Source: Dioszegia crocea
Lineage: Eukaryota > Basidiomycota > Tremellomycetes > Tremellales > Bulleribasidiaceae
Reading direction: 5' to 3'
DNA length: 64,000 nucleotides
Assembly (NCBI GenBank): GCA_001600615.1
Contig: BCKK01000002.1
Span: 650,809 to 714,808, forward strand
How positions within the stretch are numbered: position 1 is the stretch's first letter; the number at the start of each line of letters is the position of its first letter. A program made the position numbers and the translations under genes. Positions 35,742 through 47,668 of this stretch are shown one piece after another. The notes beneath the pieces were generated by a model, which made no database searches, was not told where the DNA came from, and saw nothing but the letters and a program-made list of their open reading frames with translations.

Positions 35742-35985
35742 GGAATGGAGGGAGAATGGCTGGGCGAGGCGAATGATTAGGGGAAAGAGTTGAAGGTGGT
35801 CTGGCGAGGGCAGGGAGTTCCAACGACCGACACGACACGTCTCAATGCTTACGTTAACCCTGTATATAATGACCCCACGTACGCGATATGCCCCGCTCTA
35901 CCATGTATATCGATGTGCAGTACCCTGCCAGCAGTGCCATCTTTGAGTGCATCTTGTTGAATGTGTGCATTCCGTGTTACTTCTT

Positions 35986-38216
35986 TTATACCACCTTCCT
36001 GGTACCCGCCGCCTTACCCTTGACGCCCCCATCCACTTTCGCACTCCGACTCCCGAATTGCATGGCCCGCTTGACCCTCCTGGCCGTCTGGTTCATTCCC
36101 GCCCTCTCCGCCGCGAGCCTCAACAGTAACTTATCGCCCCATCCCTCTCCACCCTCATAATACACCTTTGCCCAAATTGGCACTTGAGACAGATAAGAGA
36201 TGAACCCCAGTGAGAGGTAGGGATACCTCGCGTCGCGCGCAAATGAGGATAAGATGCGATCGTCCCGGCTCGTATTCCGTATTGGAAGTTGTGCGATGTC
36301 GGTCTGAAGGGATGTGAGGAGGCCTGGGAAGGAGGATACAGAGTAGGCATGTCGATGTCGCGCATAACCGCCTAATTGCCTGTTGGGTATCAGCAATGAA
36401 GCGGAATGTGTAGTCTTTGTTCACGGCTAGACTTACTCATCTGCTCCAAGACCCGAGATGTAGACTTTGGAGCGAACGGTATACGGAACTTCGTCGAGAG
36501 TGCCGATACCGCGCGAAGCAAAGTACAGCGGGTAGGCTAAGGACTAATGGGCCGTCAGCATCAGTATCGGAAGGGCGGATGAGAGGCGTACTAAGTCCAT
36601 CTCAGTCGTAGCTGGGTACATCAAATCCAGGACCCGCTGGCGATGGTCGTGATACTCCTGATTTGGTCAGCGCTTCAGTTGCGTCCAAGACAGGCTGCAA
36701 ATAGCTCAGCGAGGAACTGACCTCGTACGTCACATTAACCTCCACAAAGCGCCATTCGCGACCTGGACACGCGGACTGAAGCTCGCCCAGAGCAGCATAC
36801 CCGGACAAGCGATCAGGCGTGTCGTATTCGCTGACGGCCTCGGCTTCCAAAGCAGGTATTATTGGGGTGTCGGTAGTCTGAGTGAGACTAGGTGGAGTGA
36901 GTTGCTGGGTTACGGGGGTTTTCTTCCAGCCCTTTGATTTGGGTGCATTGGAGCCGCTGCCTCCTTTCGAGCGCTGGAAAGCGACATTTACGAGTTCGAT
37001 GGGCTCATCCTTGGGGAGACATCTGTTTATGTCAGTCGAAGGCTGAGATTGTCCCGACGTGGTGCAGCTACTTACCGATGAATCATACATGCGAGCAGCG
37101 TACAATCTACGCCCCCGGAAAACAGCACGGCGACGCGTGCTTCACTGATAGAATTGGATCAGTGTCTGGCCCACAATAGAACTCGGTAGACGTATATATT
37201 CGACTCACTTCGGTTTAGGGTCCGGTATGTTGCATATCCTCGAGCACACTGCTTTCTGCAATTGCTCTTCAAAACAGCTTACTTCTTCACGGGCGAATGA
37301 TTCGGAGGGAGCAGAGTCGGAGGTCGGCAGAGATGTGTTGATCGGCTCCACTCGAACCTGTTTAGATCAGATAGGGTACCCAGGCGACAGTCTTCGAGAA
37401 GTCTCGCACTCAACTCACCCATTTGGACGGTCCGGGTAGGCAGGGTCGCATCTTCAGGGCTGGTCCGACATCTATGCCACCACTTTCATCCACTCTGATC
37501 TGTTTGAGATGAAGGACACCGCCTTCCCCGCCTAGTAGAGCCCGCATTTCGATACCATTCTCCCGTGCATATGCGGAACGAGTGGAGGTCAGGGCAAAGG
37601 TCGGATTTGAGGCGGTCGGTAGGGATATGAGGAGCGATCGACGTGAGAGGGGGTCTACCTGGAAGTGGATCGTTTGAGAATTTCGCTGGGGATCAGCTAG
37701 GCTTTACACATGTCAATCAAGAGACTCACATTGTACCATACGCATGCATATCTGTCACGCTATCAGCGCTGTGTCTGAAGCCCAGGCAGAGATGACTCAC
37801 GGACCCTCCACACCCGCCAGAACCTCCTCAAAGTCTGAGCCAGAATCAAGTAGATCGAAGATTGCACGAGTGTCATTATCACTAGTATTCACTGGTAGAC
37901 CGTCAAACACCTCTTGAGCCATCAGCGATCTAGTCTTCACAAAGAGACACACAGTACACACCTGGCCATTCCAAGCTAGTGCTCCGGCTTCGCCAACTAT
38001 TGGTTGGATCGTCAAACCGCCGCGCAAACCCAGCACACTCGACGCGAGGCTTATATCAACCACATCACCATTATCCAGGACGACAGACTGGCGATAGGTA
38101 CTGTGACTGTCCGGTCCTCGAGCTGAGTTGGCTTGCGCGAGTGATTCGTGCAGCTTGGACTGGAGTCCGCCATTGGCTCCAGCTTTGGCGACGATACTGA
38201 GGGTTATGCCGCACAT
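35986..38216 (-). CDS. Asparagine synthetase domain-containing protein (ASNSD1-like), 579 aa
   Basis: Exons in transcript order: 38216-37962, 37910-37801, 37751-37730, 37685-37419, 37357-37209, 37144-37076, 37022-36722, 36657-36592, 36543-36437, 36379-35986. The N-terminal Ntn glutamine-amidotransferase domain starts MCGITLSIVA (Cys2 as nucleophile after Met removal), with ARGPDS, LAWNGQVFDGL and NDTRAIFDLL. The synthetase half has the PP-loop AVLFSGGVDCTLLACMIHR (about 273-291), VNVAFQ, and YISGLGADEQLGGYARH. The order and the SGGVD motif match ASNSD1 rather than true asparagine synthetase, which is shorter between domains. Enzymatic function of ASNSD1 proteins is not established. Convergent with HOP1. 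Confidence 0.85.
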
Positions 38217-39539
38217 CTAGACAGGTCGGAGATCCACCAATCTCTGCCAGGCCAGATGAAGGCGATTGGCTTGAGAGTAGTTGTCTTATAGATTCCGAAG
38301 GGCTAGATAGCGAGTACTGTCAATCACTGATTCCCTCTTTGTGAGCGAGCAGCCTCAGAGTAAATTTAAGGTTTTGAATATAACGTAAATCGATGGCAAT
38401 CCGTGCGTGGACTAGTGTTTCATCTTTCGCCTGCATTTGGCGGTAGGTAAGCTTGATGCTGGACATAATACCTGTCCGACCTTCGCCGCCATGAAGCCAC
38501 AGTCCTTACATATCGTGGAAGCAGTTCTTCGCGACCGTATACCGCTGGCGGAGAGGTATAACATGTACCTCGCTCGTGTGTCTGACCGCCACTGGTGACT
38601 GAAGCTGTCAGCAAACGAAAGCCGGAGCCGAAGTCGACTTTCCCCAAGGGGTAATATTGCCGTCATGTCTCGGAGCTCGGGAGTGTTTTTAGAGTTGGAG
38701 TCATCTGAGAATGATCGAGCTTTGATCAAGTTGCTGGGTCATGCAGTCGGACGAGTTGCGGGACTGGCCACTGCAGTACATCATGCATCATGCATGCTGA
38801 CTGTAAGGCGGACGAGATGATGACATGGATATGTAGGGCGGGGCTGAACGAGTCTGATCTGAAACAGTGAAAAGGGGCAAGGACGGGATCTAATGCTCTC
38901 GTACATCTCCCCTTGTGCGTTCAGGTAACGAAGGGTAGCCATTACATCAAGTCATGGTACCTGGTCTTGTGATCTCCATATCCATCTCCGTATTCTCATT
39001 CAGTTCGCCCTTCAACACTACCGAGAAACCTCAGAAGAAGCCCTACCAATTCTACGATGTCCCTTTCATGAACGAAGCAATAACTCGTACACTCGGAGCC
39101 AGCTCCGACGCGTGCCGCTGGTCGTGAGTTATACTTCGACGTCTCATCCCTCCTAGCTACATCCCTGCGCGATTGAGACACTTCAGTGAGCTCTATTTTA
39201 GCGTATGCTGGTGTTTTTCAAGGTGTTGACCGCACACCGGTTTCGACTACTCCTACATAGAGCACACCATCAAGGGCCTCCATCCGCTGCAACACCCCGG
39301 ACCACCGCCACCGGCGGTGACATAGCACTATTTTGACGATTGAAGCAATTGAAGCCGGACACTCGGAACGTTTTTGCTAGTCATCATTGAGCGAAGTGAG
39401 TCGCAGCGCTACGAACTTTGAGGGAGGCGATCGGGCTGACCAGACCTTCTCAGACCTTGTCTCACCCATCTTCGCATCTTCCCCCTTTCGGTCACGCCCC
39501 ATCCTTTCCCCTCAGTAGCCCTTTCGAACCGTCAGCATC
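38217..39539. other. 1.3-kb divergent intergenic region
   Basis: Separates the ASNSD1-like gene (-) from the ARID gene (+), the largest gap in the window. A minus-strand ORF at 38412-38729 (105 aa) ends with four cysteines but has no splice or family support. One ACGCGT lies at 39108-39113, about 430 bp before the ARID gene start. No tRNA-like or rRNA-like sequence seen. Confidence 0.45.
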
Positions 39540-42500
39540 ATGTCGAACCCCTACGCCAACCTGGCGAACGTGTCCGCACTCCCCCCTACATTCTTCCAGC
39601 ACAACGCCGGCATGGCAAATCTGAACATGGCGGACCTTCAGCAGATGGGTCAGCAATTTGGTATGGACATGGGCATGCAGGGACAAGGCAACCAGTCCAT
39701 GTACTCGCAACAGCCTGCCCATCAGACACAATTCAACGTGTCGGCCCTCGCCAATATCCCAGCTTCGGCTTTGGGCAATATACAAATACCGGGCCAGAGC
39801 CAGCACCTCATCAATCAGGGATCTCAGCAGCAAATGCAGTCCCAGCAGAACAAACCCAACAACTTCAACCCGGTATTAGATACCTTCCACCGCATCCAAG
39901 CGCAGGAGAGGATGCAGGTGCCGGACGCGCAAAAGACCAATGGCAACGCTGGGCAGTCGCAAAGCATACCGCAAGGCCCAGGCGGGCAGCAATTCCTGCA
40001 GCAGATGAACCATATGGCGCGTATGCAGCAGCAGCAAAGTCAGCAGCAGAACGGAGGGGGCGGAGGACAGCAGCAGCAGATGCGAGGAATGAACGGCGTC
40101 AATCTGCAGGCGGTAATGGCTGGGTTGTCGGCGCAGGGTATGGGTCAATCAGGCGGTGGACAGGGACAGGGGCCAAATCAGCATTCTCAGCAGCAAGGTT
40201 TGCAGGTCGGGTCTGGAGGAGGGCGAGGGACGGAGGATGATACAGAGTCAGGGAGACGGATAGCTTTGCAAAAGTGAGCATTTTCGGCCGTCCGAAGGAA
40301 GTACGTAGCTGACCAAGGGTAGTATGCTGGTACAGAACATGATCCCTACACCTCAACAACAGCAACAAACTCCATATCAACAACAGATGCAGCTCAACCA
40401 GGCATTACAGCAGCAGCAGCAATCCCAAATACCGCCAACTCTCAACAGCCCCCATCTCCAACCCGAGGTTTTGAAGCTGCTCATGAACCTCCCCCCACAT
40501 CAGCGTGAACCTCTGCTCGCGAAGCACAACAACAACCCCACAGCCGCTGTGCAGGAGTTGATGTATCAGCACAAACAGAGACAGGCGGCCCAGCAGGCGC
40601 AGGGCCAAGGTCAAGGAGGGTCCAGATCGAATGTGCAGTCGACCCAACAGCGGATGCCTCAAGCTGTATCTGTCAATGGCATCAATCAGCAGCAACAGCA
40701 GCAGCAGCAGGGGCAGCAGGGGCAGGGGAGAGGCGGGTTCGGTCATCAGAGGTCAGAAAGCCAGCAGATGCAGGGTGGCCAGGGACCGTCGCCAATGCAA
40801 GGCTTGGGTGGAGGTAATACCGGTCAGAATGGCCCTGGGGCGAATTTTGATCAGAAGCAATTCGAGGCTGTAAGTCTAGCTTATTGACACCCGTAATCCG
40901 TTAGCTGATACTTTCAGTTGCAACAAATGAAAGAACGCCAGCAACGGCAAACTGGTCTGATCACACCTCAGATGGCATCGAGCGTTTCTCTTCCGCTGGT
41001 ATCGCCACAACCTCCCGCTCAGCAGCTGTCTCAGCAGCAGCAACAACAGCAGCAACACCCATTCCGCCAAACACCACAAAATGCCAACGCCCAGTTACCC
41101 CAGCAGCAGAACCAGCAATTCAACGGTCAACAGAGTCAGCAGCAATCGCAGCCGCAGCAGGGCAATGGCGGGCGTGCCAATGCAGACGAGACTGCCAAGA
41201 AGAGTATGGCCGATATCATTCGAGAATGGTCGGACGATCAATTGAGATTTCAAACTGCAACTTTGCTCAAAAAGATGATAAACGCATCGGTGAGATGTTT
41301 TTCCGCGTGAATTCGGCATACGAGCTGATCACCGCTAGCCCAACGAGCACCCATCTCGTTTCTACCTCTTGACATTTATGGCCGATTTCAAGCGCCGCGG
41401 GATACCTGTACCTTCAGAAGCCATCACCGTTATGGGAACCATGTGAGTAGTCGCACGGTGGATATTGGTTGGTGTGACAGCTGCTGATCTTGCTAGTCTC
41501 GGCGGCGCTCCCGCCGTACACCAAATGCTGCAGGCAAATTGGCATCAGTTGCAAATGTACGCCCAAAAGTCTGCATCGCAAGCAGGCTCGGCGGGTGCGT
41601 CCAACAATCAGGGTTCTGCCGCGCCATCACAATTCCGCCAACCACAACTTCCAGGCCCATCACAGCAGCAGCAAGCTGGTGGATCATTCCCCCCTCAGCG
41701 CCAGTCATCGATGACTGGCAGCCAGGGCAACCCTATCGAAATCGTAACGCCTAAGCTCAACTCCACACCCTCCATGTCGAATGCCTCTCTTTTGCCTTTC
41801 ACCCCATCCACACAACACGGGCAACTCCAGCCGAATCACCAGCGCCAGTCGAGCTACAGCGGCCAAAACACAGGTCAAACTCAGCAGCAGACCCAGGGTC
41901 TCGCGTCCCAGAATCAACTGGCACAGAACCCATCTAGCCCGAATGCGCGCTGGGGTGGCGTAGACTTCAGGGATGAACCTCTGCCGTTCAGCGAGCCGCA
42001 GATGTGGGACTCGCTTAAGAAGATGCATAAGCGAGCTGATCTTCCTATTCCTACACTCGAGGGGAGGCAACTTGACGTCTATGCTCTAATGGGTTTGGTC
42101 CACAGGAACGGAGGGTCGCACCGCGTAAGTCTTGGAATGAGGTACGACTGTATACGTGCTGATGATTGAAGCTCGACCAAAATCCAACAATGTGGAGCAT
42201 AGTCGGAGGTTGCATGGGATTCGGACAGGGTGGCGGCGAGCAACCCGCACGCGCCGGGCCAGCGACTACTACCGAGCTTCGTCGAACGTACGCGATGTAC
42301 CTCGGACAGTTCGAAGACGCCTGGTACGGCAAGCTCTTCTCGACTCGCGAGCAGCGTAATTCGCAGCAGTCCCAGCAGGCCCGACCCCTACTTGCTCAAG
42401 CTGGCAACAGCTTTGGGAACAATCAGTCTTCCCAGTTCGGCCGCAGTCCCCAGCAGCAACCAATGGGACAATCTGGCTCGATGGGGACTAGCAACTCATC

Positions 42501-44299
42501 CCATGCTCTTCCCATCCAACAAGCCCAATTCCTACAACAACAACAACAATTCCACAACCTGCTTCAACAAGCCCAGCAGACAAATCAGCCTCTGCCTGCC
42601 AATCTGTCGGCCCAGCTACTGGAAGCGGCAGCACGGAACCCGGGTATGCTGAATGACCAGCAGCGGCTGTTCGTCGAGCATGCCCGTCGGATGCCAGGCG
42701 GTGGTGCACTACCTGGACAGGGCGCGCCCGGGGGAACCCCGAATATGCCAAATATGGCCCTCCTCACCCCTTCTTTATCATCCCTCAGCTCCCTACCGCA
42801 GACACACGGTGCAGCGGCTGCCATGCTGGCAGCGCAGAGTCAGGCGCAGAACGCTACGCAGCAGCACCAACCTGTAAACAATCAGGCGGCGATGCAGCAC
42901 GCGGCGCAGACATTGAGGGGTAACCCAGGTCTGTGTCTGCAGTGGATCAAGTCCAAGGAAGAGCAGATGAAGGCCAAATTTAGTAAGTACAGTCCCTCGC
43001 ACTCAGATTCTCCCGCTGATCTTATTAGCTATGCGCTATGTCGAAGTTGCCGAGCCATTGCGACCCCAGATCCTGGCCGATCTGCGCACGCTTGCGGCCG
43101 CCGCCAAGGACGCACAAGAAAAGATGCCAAAATACTTGCTGGTGTCGGCTGAAAAGGGCCCGACTGAATTCGCCTTAATTTCTGGATTAATCCAGCTGGT
43201 ATGTTCGCTTTCCTTGATCTCGTCTCCATACTGACCAGCCCAGTATATGGTCATTATTATCACCCACCAACAGGCTGAGCAGGGCCGTTTCTGCTTTGGC
43301 TCCGACCAAGTCCAAAGACTTAAAACCCAGATCGCATCGCTCATCACCTCTGCCAACACACTCTATGAGGAGTATCGCGCCGGTCCGGAAGGTCTCGCTA
43401 GGCTCGATCGCCTGTTCGGCGGCATGTCCAAGCCCTCACCGCGCGATACTGGAGCAGCTTCTGGCTCTTCCCTCGCGGCGAATATGCCAAAAGGCCTGCG
43501 TGTCGAGGATCTCAAGCCTCCACCATCGAAGCGGGCGAAGGGCAAGGCGCCAGCTAACGGATCGCCAGCACCGGGTGCTACAGCGCCGACGCCCGAGTCG
43601 GTGACTGCCAAAACACCTGCTAGCCATATTGCGGAGAGCCCAGTTGCTACATCGAGCCCAGCAGGCCCGGCGAAGAAGACGGGGGCAAAGAGGAAGAGAG
43701 GCGGTACGGTCAATGCTGCTGCCAAGGATGACAATAAGGACTCGGGCGCGGCGAAGAAGGAAAATTCGGGAGCAACCCCGTCCGCTCAGATGCCACCTCC
43801 CCCTGCACCACCCGTCGACATTATCCCGACTGCAGCGGAAATCGAGGCAGCTCAACATCGGGCCTTTTTCAAGGCACGGTCGGAACTCGAGGAGAACAAT
43901 ACTCAGATGGACATCTTTGCGGCCTTTGCAAGTGTCGTCGAGGAATTCAATGCTGCGCTTGCATCAACGCCTGCGGTCACTGCAGCCGTTGCTGTATCCA
44001 ACGAACCAGCTGTTGATGCCGACTTTTTTGCTCAATGGATCGACATTGAGCAAATGAACGGTCTTCCCACACCCGAACTCTACCACCCCGGTAGCCTCGA
44101 TGACGACCCTGATACCTCCCCAGAGAGTATCAGGACAGTCGCTAGCACGACGCAGGCTACCGTGCCTCTACCGTCCGTTGAGAAGGGTGGGAATGAGGGA
44201 GGGGAGCGGAGATTGATCGAGATGAGTCCGGGGAGCGGGGCGTATAATGGGGGCTTATTTTGGGAGGAATACGATTTCGGGATGGGGATAACGGGATGA
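39540..44299 (+). CDS. Glutamine-rich ARID-domain protein, SWI/SNF subunit (SWI1/BAF250-like), 1473 aa
   Basis: Exons 39540-40273, 40323-40869, 40918-41289, 41339-41442, 41497-42124, 42172-42982, 43029-43198, 43244-44299. The first about 520 residues are Gln/Met/Asn/Gly-rich with no predicted fold. A helical stretch MADIIREWSDDQLRFQTATL followed by FYLLTFMADFKRRGI precedes the ARID DNA-binding domain at about 745-850: SLKKMHKRADLPIPTLEGRQ, then LDVYALMGLVHRNGGSHR and WSIVGGCMGF. More Gln-rich sequence and an Ala/Lys/Pro linker with NLS-like KKTGAKRKRGG follow. The acidic C-terminus ends FWEEYDFGMGITG. The architecture fits the ARID subunit of the chromatin remodeller SWI/SNF. Exon 8 has two in-frame acceptors (43243 and 43273). 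Confidence 0.85.
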
Positions 44300-44514
44300 G
44301 TCGGAGCTCTGGACAATACGATTGAGGGTTACGATTTGTAGTTGGCGGGCGCCAATGGGCGAGTTGTCATCGCCGTATCACCGGAAGTTACGAACCGGTC
44401 AACGTTGTCAAGGAGTATACTAGCGTAGTTTTGTACAATGTCTGAATCTATAATTTGTAGGTTGAATCTTATGTGATCTGCATACGTCTCTATCAGGTTC
44501 TATGCCGCTAGACC

Positions 44515-44911
44515 CTACAACTCCTCAGCCAGCTTCATCAGCGCGTTGTAGAGCGCACCCTTGCCATCGTCGCGCATCATCTCGCGCTGTTGTCCGGGTT
44601 TGAGGCCTGTCTGCGGACTATCAGCGTCTGTAGGCGTACTGTGCCAGACATCCAGTGAAGAGACTTACCAATCTTTCCGCTTCAACCCTATCCATCTTCT
44701 TGGCCTCAAACATCATAAACGCCAACAGCTTCCCTTTGGGTGTGGTGGGCCCTTTCGTCTTCGAAGTGATCTTGGTCTTCTTCGTAGGGCTGGCTTTGGC
44801 ACCTTTGGCCTTCGGCGGAGGGGAGATAGGAGGATCGGCGGACGCGCCAGCTTGGATGGGAGAGCCGGGATTGGAGTCGTCTTCGAAGGTGGGTGAGGAT
44901 CCTCGCTTCAT
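44515..44911 (-). CDS. Small basic tandem-array protein 1, 112 aa (unrecognised)
   Basis: Exons 44911-44669 and 44610-44515, intron in phase 0. Starts MKRGSSPTFEDDSNPGSP, then a Lys/Ala/Pro/Ser tail-like region with SPTKK and TPKGK (histone-H1-like SPKK motifs), then a compact C-terminal module. The module starts KGKLLAFMMFEAKKM, continues DRVEAERL at the exon end, then TGLKPGQQREMMRDDGKGAL and YNALMKLAEEL. The module, the intron position and the 96-nt length of exon 2 are shared with the next gene. I know no domain matching this module. DNA or chromatin binding is a guess from the basic tail. Confidence 0.75.
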
Positions 44912-45730
44912 TTTGATTTGATGGGTATCTAGTATCGTCAGCCTCGCTTAATAGAACTCGGCTATGCCGCTGTGGTGTTTGGGAGTGAGCTGAACTTGCA
45001 GTTGGGCAGAAATCCGAGTAGAGGAACTGGGAAAGGTGTCTTAGCGGTGGTTGTGGTTGCGATTAGGTAGGGTGGTGGGGATGATGGAGGGAAGAATGAG
45101 AGAAGAAGGGGCGCTACAGTCAGAAGTTATATGTTCAGCGCCCAAAAAGGGGCCTGAGGTCCAACTCAGACCCCCCCGAAGTCCCATCACAAAACCCATA
45201 CACGGGCGAGAATCGGGATCCGGTCATCATGGATCTGCGCCCAAAGGAGGGTGTGGGTTACGCCCTAATTCGCGCCCGAGATAGCGACCAGACACACAGA
45301 AAGGGGGGTCAGGCGCCCGTGCCTTATCTTGACCATCGTGCTCCATCGAATCAGAATTGTATTGCCAAGGCGGCTGACGTGAGGATGCCTGGCGGAGTAG
45401 CTTGTCAAGACCTGAACCGAAGTACGCCCTTCTATGAATGACGATGAGCATGGTACAGGTGTCGATCTGATAGTCAGCATTCAGTTTGCTCAGCGCATTA
45501 AAGGATGTGATCTCTCCTCAGCTGCTGCAGGCGGACACTGAAAGTCATGGATTCCGGTGAAGACAAGGTGAAAAGGTTCTGAAATGTGATTAGCCAAAGA
45601 GCCAGCCTCGCGTCAGCCAATCCACAGCTATCTCGTCTGGTCCTCTGTCAGATCCGTCAGATGGTCCATGTGGAGCGAGTGAATCAGGACATAGAATGAT
45701 AGGGATTGATGCATGTATCTACCAGGCGCC
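44912..45730. other. Intergenic region between array genes 1 and 2
   Basis: 819 bp. A CTGAC branch and TAG acceptor (minus strand, about 44929-44942) just upstream of gene 1 suggest a 5'-leader intron. Otherwise no gene or RNA recognised. Confidence 0.45.
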
Positions 45731-46130
45731 TCACATACCCTCCGCTACGCGCATAAGTGAATTGTAGAGCCCTCCCTTCCCGTCCGCCCTCAATAATTGC
45801 TTGATCTGCGCAGCCTTGAGGCCTGTCTGAGGATGTCAGCTACGACCTTGCGACGCGGTCAAGAAAGCTCACCACTCGCTCCGCTTCGGTCTTGTCAAGA
45901 CCCTTTGTTCCCGCTGCAATGATCATCGCCACAAGCTTGCCCTTCTCCGAGGTCGGTCCAGCGCGGGGTAGAGCCTTCTTTGTCGGGGTAGACTTGGGGG
46001 TAGCGGGCTTTGCGGGTGAAGTTTTGACCTTCTTGGAGGATCGAGCAGGGGTAGTAGGCGCTGACTGTTCAACATCGATATCAAACTCGGATTCCGAAGG
46101 TGTAGGTGATGGGGATTGAGATCGCTTCAT
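45731..46130 (-). CDS. Small basic tandem-array protein 2, 117 aa (unrecognised)
   Basis: Exons 46130-45873 and 45826-45731, intron in phase 0. Same plan as its neighbours: MKRSQSPSPTPSESEFDIDV, a basic Pro/Ser/Thr/Lys segment with TPTKKALPR, then the C-terminal module KGKLVAMIIAAGTKGLDKTE, AERV at the exon end, and TGLKAAQIKQLLRADGKGGL followed by YNSLMRVAEGM. A CTGAC...CAG acceptor ends 5 nt before the ATG, with a GTAAGC donor near 46203, consistent with a 5'-UTR intron. That supports starting at this Met. No known family; nuclear localisation is plausible. Confidence 0.75.
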
Positions 46131-46906
46131 TTTGTCTGTATCGTCAGCCCAAAGATCAGGCCTTGATCAACATGTCTATCTCGAGACTAGGAGTGTGGCT
46201 TACGTGGGAAATGGCGTATAGTTCTAGATCGAGGAGCGAGGAGAGCTGCAGGCTAGAGTTGGGTATCTTGAAGGTGGGGTACGAAAGACAAACAGCTGAT
46301 AGTGAACCAGTAGAAGGACGAAGGAGGAGCTCGCTAGGACCATAGTCCGAGTCCTTCGGCTCTGCTAAGGGTCGGCATGCTGCCTTCCATCAGAAGACCA
46401 ACTTTGTCGGACGCCAGGAACACGGGCGCTCAAAGGAGGAGCCCGAGACCCTTGATCTGATGGCCCAATCCGCAGTCTTCGCGCCGGGCGCACATCTGCT
46501 GAGCGCGGGGGCAAGACGAGCAGAATCAAGACTACAGAGTGGTGGGTAAGGAAATTGGGATAGACATTCGAAATGAGCGAGCTTGGAGGGGGGTTGGCTC
46601 TTGGAAGGGCGAGTCGGCGGTAAACGGCGATTCAGTACAAGTGAGGTTCATTGTCTTGCGAGTAGCCATGCATCGTCAGCCAATTTGTGGAGGTGGGTGC
46701 TATTTGGGTCGGCCTCTTCAGTGTAGCTGGTGTATCTCAGAAGAGATGTATGGTAATCAATGAGGGATCAACGAGTGAAGGCGCAGACAACAGAACGAAA
46801 TCCAAATCTTCCGACGGCTGACGAGATTCAGATCTGATCTCAGCGATCAGCGAGATGCTCGTGGTGGATCGTCTGTGAACTGCATCATTGCCTAAGTATC
46901 CGCTCC
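46131..46906. other. Intergenic region between array genes 2 and 3
   Basis: 776 bp without a supported gene. Includes the probable 5'-UTR intron of gene 2 (about 46136-46203 on the minus strand). Confidence 0.45.
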
Positions 46907-47344
46907 CTAGATACTCTCATCATCATACGATATCTCCAGCTCATACATATCCTCAGCGGCCCTGATCAAAGCATTATACAGCGACCCGCCCCCATCCGCC
47001 CTCAGCATCTGGTTCACCTGGCTGGTGTTGAGTCCTGTCTGAGATGTGTCAGCTACACGGGCGGCCAGACATGAGGCCAAGTATCATCTGACGCGAGCAC
47101 TCACCTCAGCCTCCACCTCAGCCTTGCTCATCCCCTTCACTGCCTTCAGGGCCATAGCTACCAACTTGGCTTTGGATGAAGTGGCGATCACTGCCGACTT
47201 CTTGGTTGGTGATGCTGACGGAGACTTGGGCTTGGCCGGTGATTTCTTGGCCTTTTTGGATGGAGAAGAGGGGACTTGCGGATCCTCTGCCTCGTTATCG
47301 GAGTTTGAAAGAGGGGTGGGTGGAGAAGAGGAGGAACGCTTCAT
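46907..47344 (-). CDS. Small basic tandem-array protein 3, 123 aa (unrecognised)
   Basis: Exons 47344-47105 and 47038-46907, intron in phase 0 at the same place as in the two downstream paralogues. MKRSSSSPPTPLSNSDNEAE leads to a Lys/Pro/Ser-rich region with SPAKPKSPSASPTKKS, then the module KAKLVAMALKAVKGMSKAEV, EAE at the exon end, and TGLNTSQVNQMLRADGGGSL followed by YNALIRAAEDM. It carries an acidic extension (YELEISYDDESI) missing in the others. A seven-residue in-frame extension to an upstream ATG (47365) crosses a likely 5'-UTR intron acceptor and is rejected. Unknown family. Confidence 0.75.
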
Positions 47345-47547
47345 TTCGTCTATCACATCAGCCAAGGCATCGGATACTGGATGTGTCAGACAACTTACCT
47401 CAGGACTGGTTCAGACTTTGATGAGTGCAGGAGTGGTGTTGGGTGGGTTTCAGGTGACTTGACAATGATGGGATCTTAGGACTGGGATGAGCTGGATGTA
47501 TGACTTCTAAATGCGGCCAGTCTCGTCCATCTTTGAATTCCTCGACT

Positions 47548-47559
47548 CCCCCCCCCCCC
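47548..47559. repeat. Poly-C homopolymer, 12 bp
   Basis: Uninterrupted run of 12 C, followed by a CT-rich segment. Likely length-polymorphic. Confidence 0.9.
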
Positions 47560-47627
47560 TCTTCGGCCGTCGTCAGTCAAAGGCAGGGCGGTCTCCCCGT
47601 GCGGACATCGTAACTCCCGAGCTTAGA

Positions 47628-47629
<2 letters not shown>

Positions 47630-47666
<37 letters not shown>
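47630..47666. repeat. (GT)n microsatellite, 37 bp
   Basis: Perfect GT dinucleotide repeat, about 18 units, followed by a G-rich stretch. The only long dinucleotide repeat in the window. Such alternating purine/pyrimidine tracts can adopt Z-DNA. Confidence 0.95.

Positions 47667-47668
<2 letters not shown>

Noticed and set aside
38412..38729. 105-codon minus-strand ORF with four cysteines
   Set aside because: No family resemblance, no intron signals, and the cysteine spacing (CxxC..C..C) matches no motif I know. Left as part of the intergenic entry.
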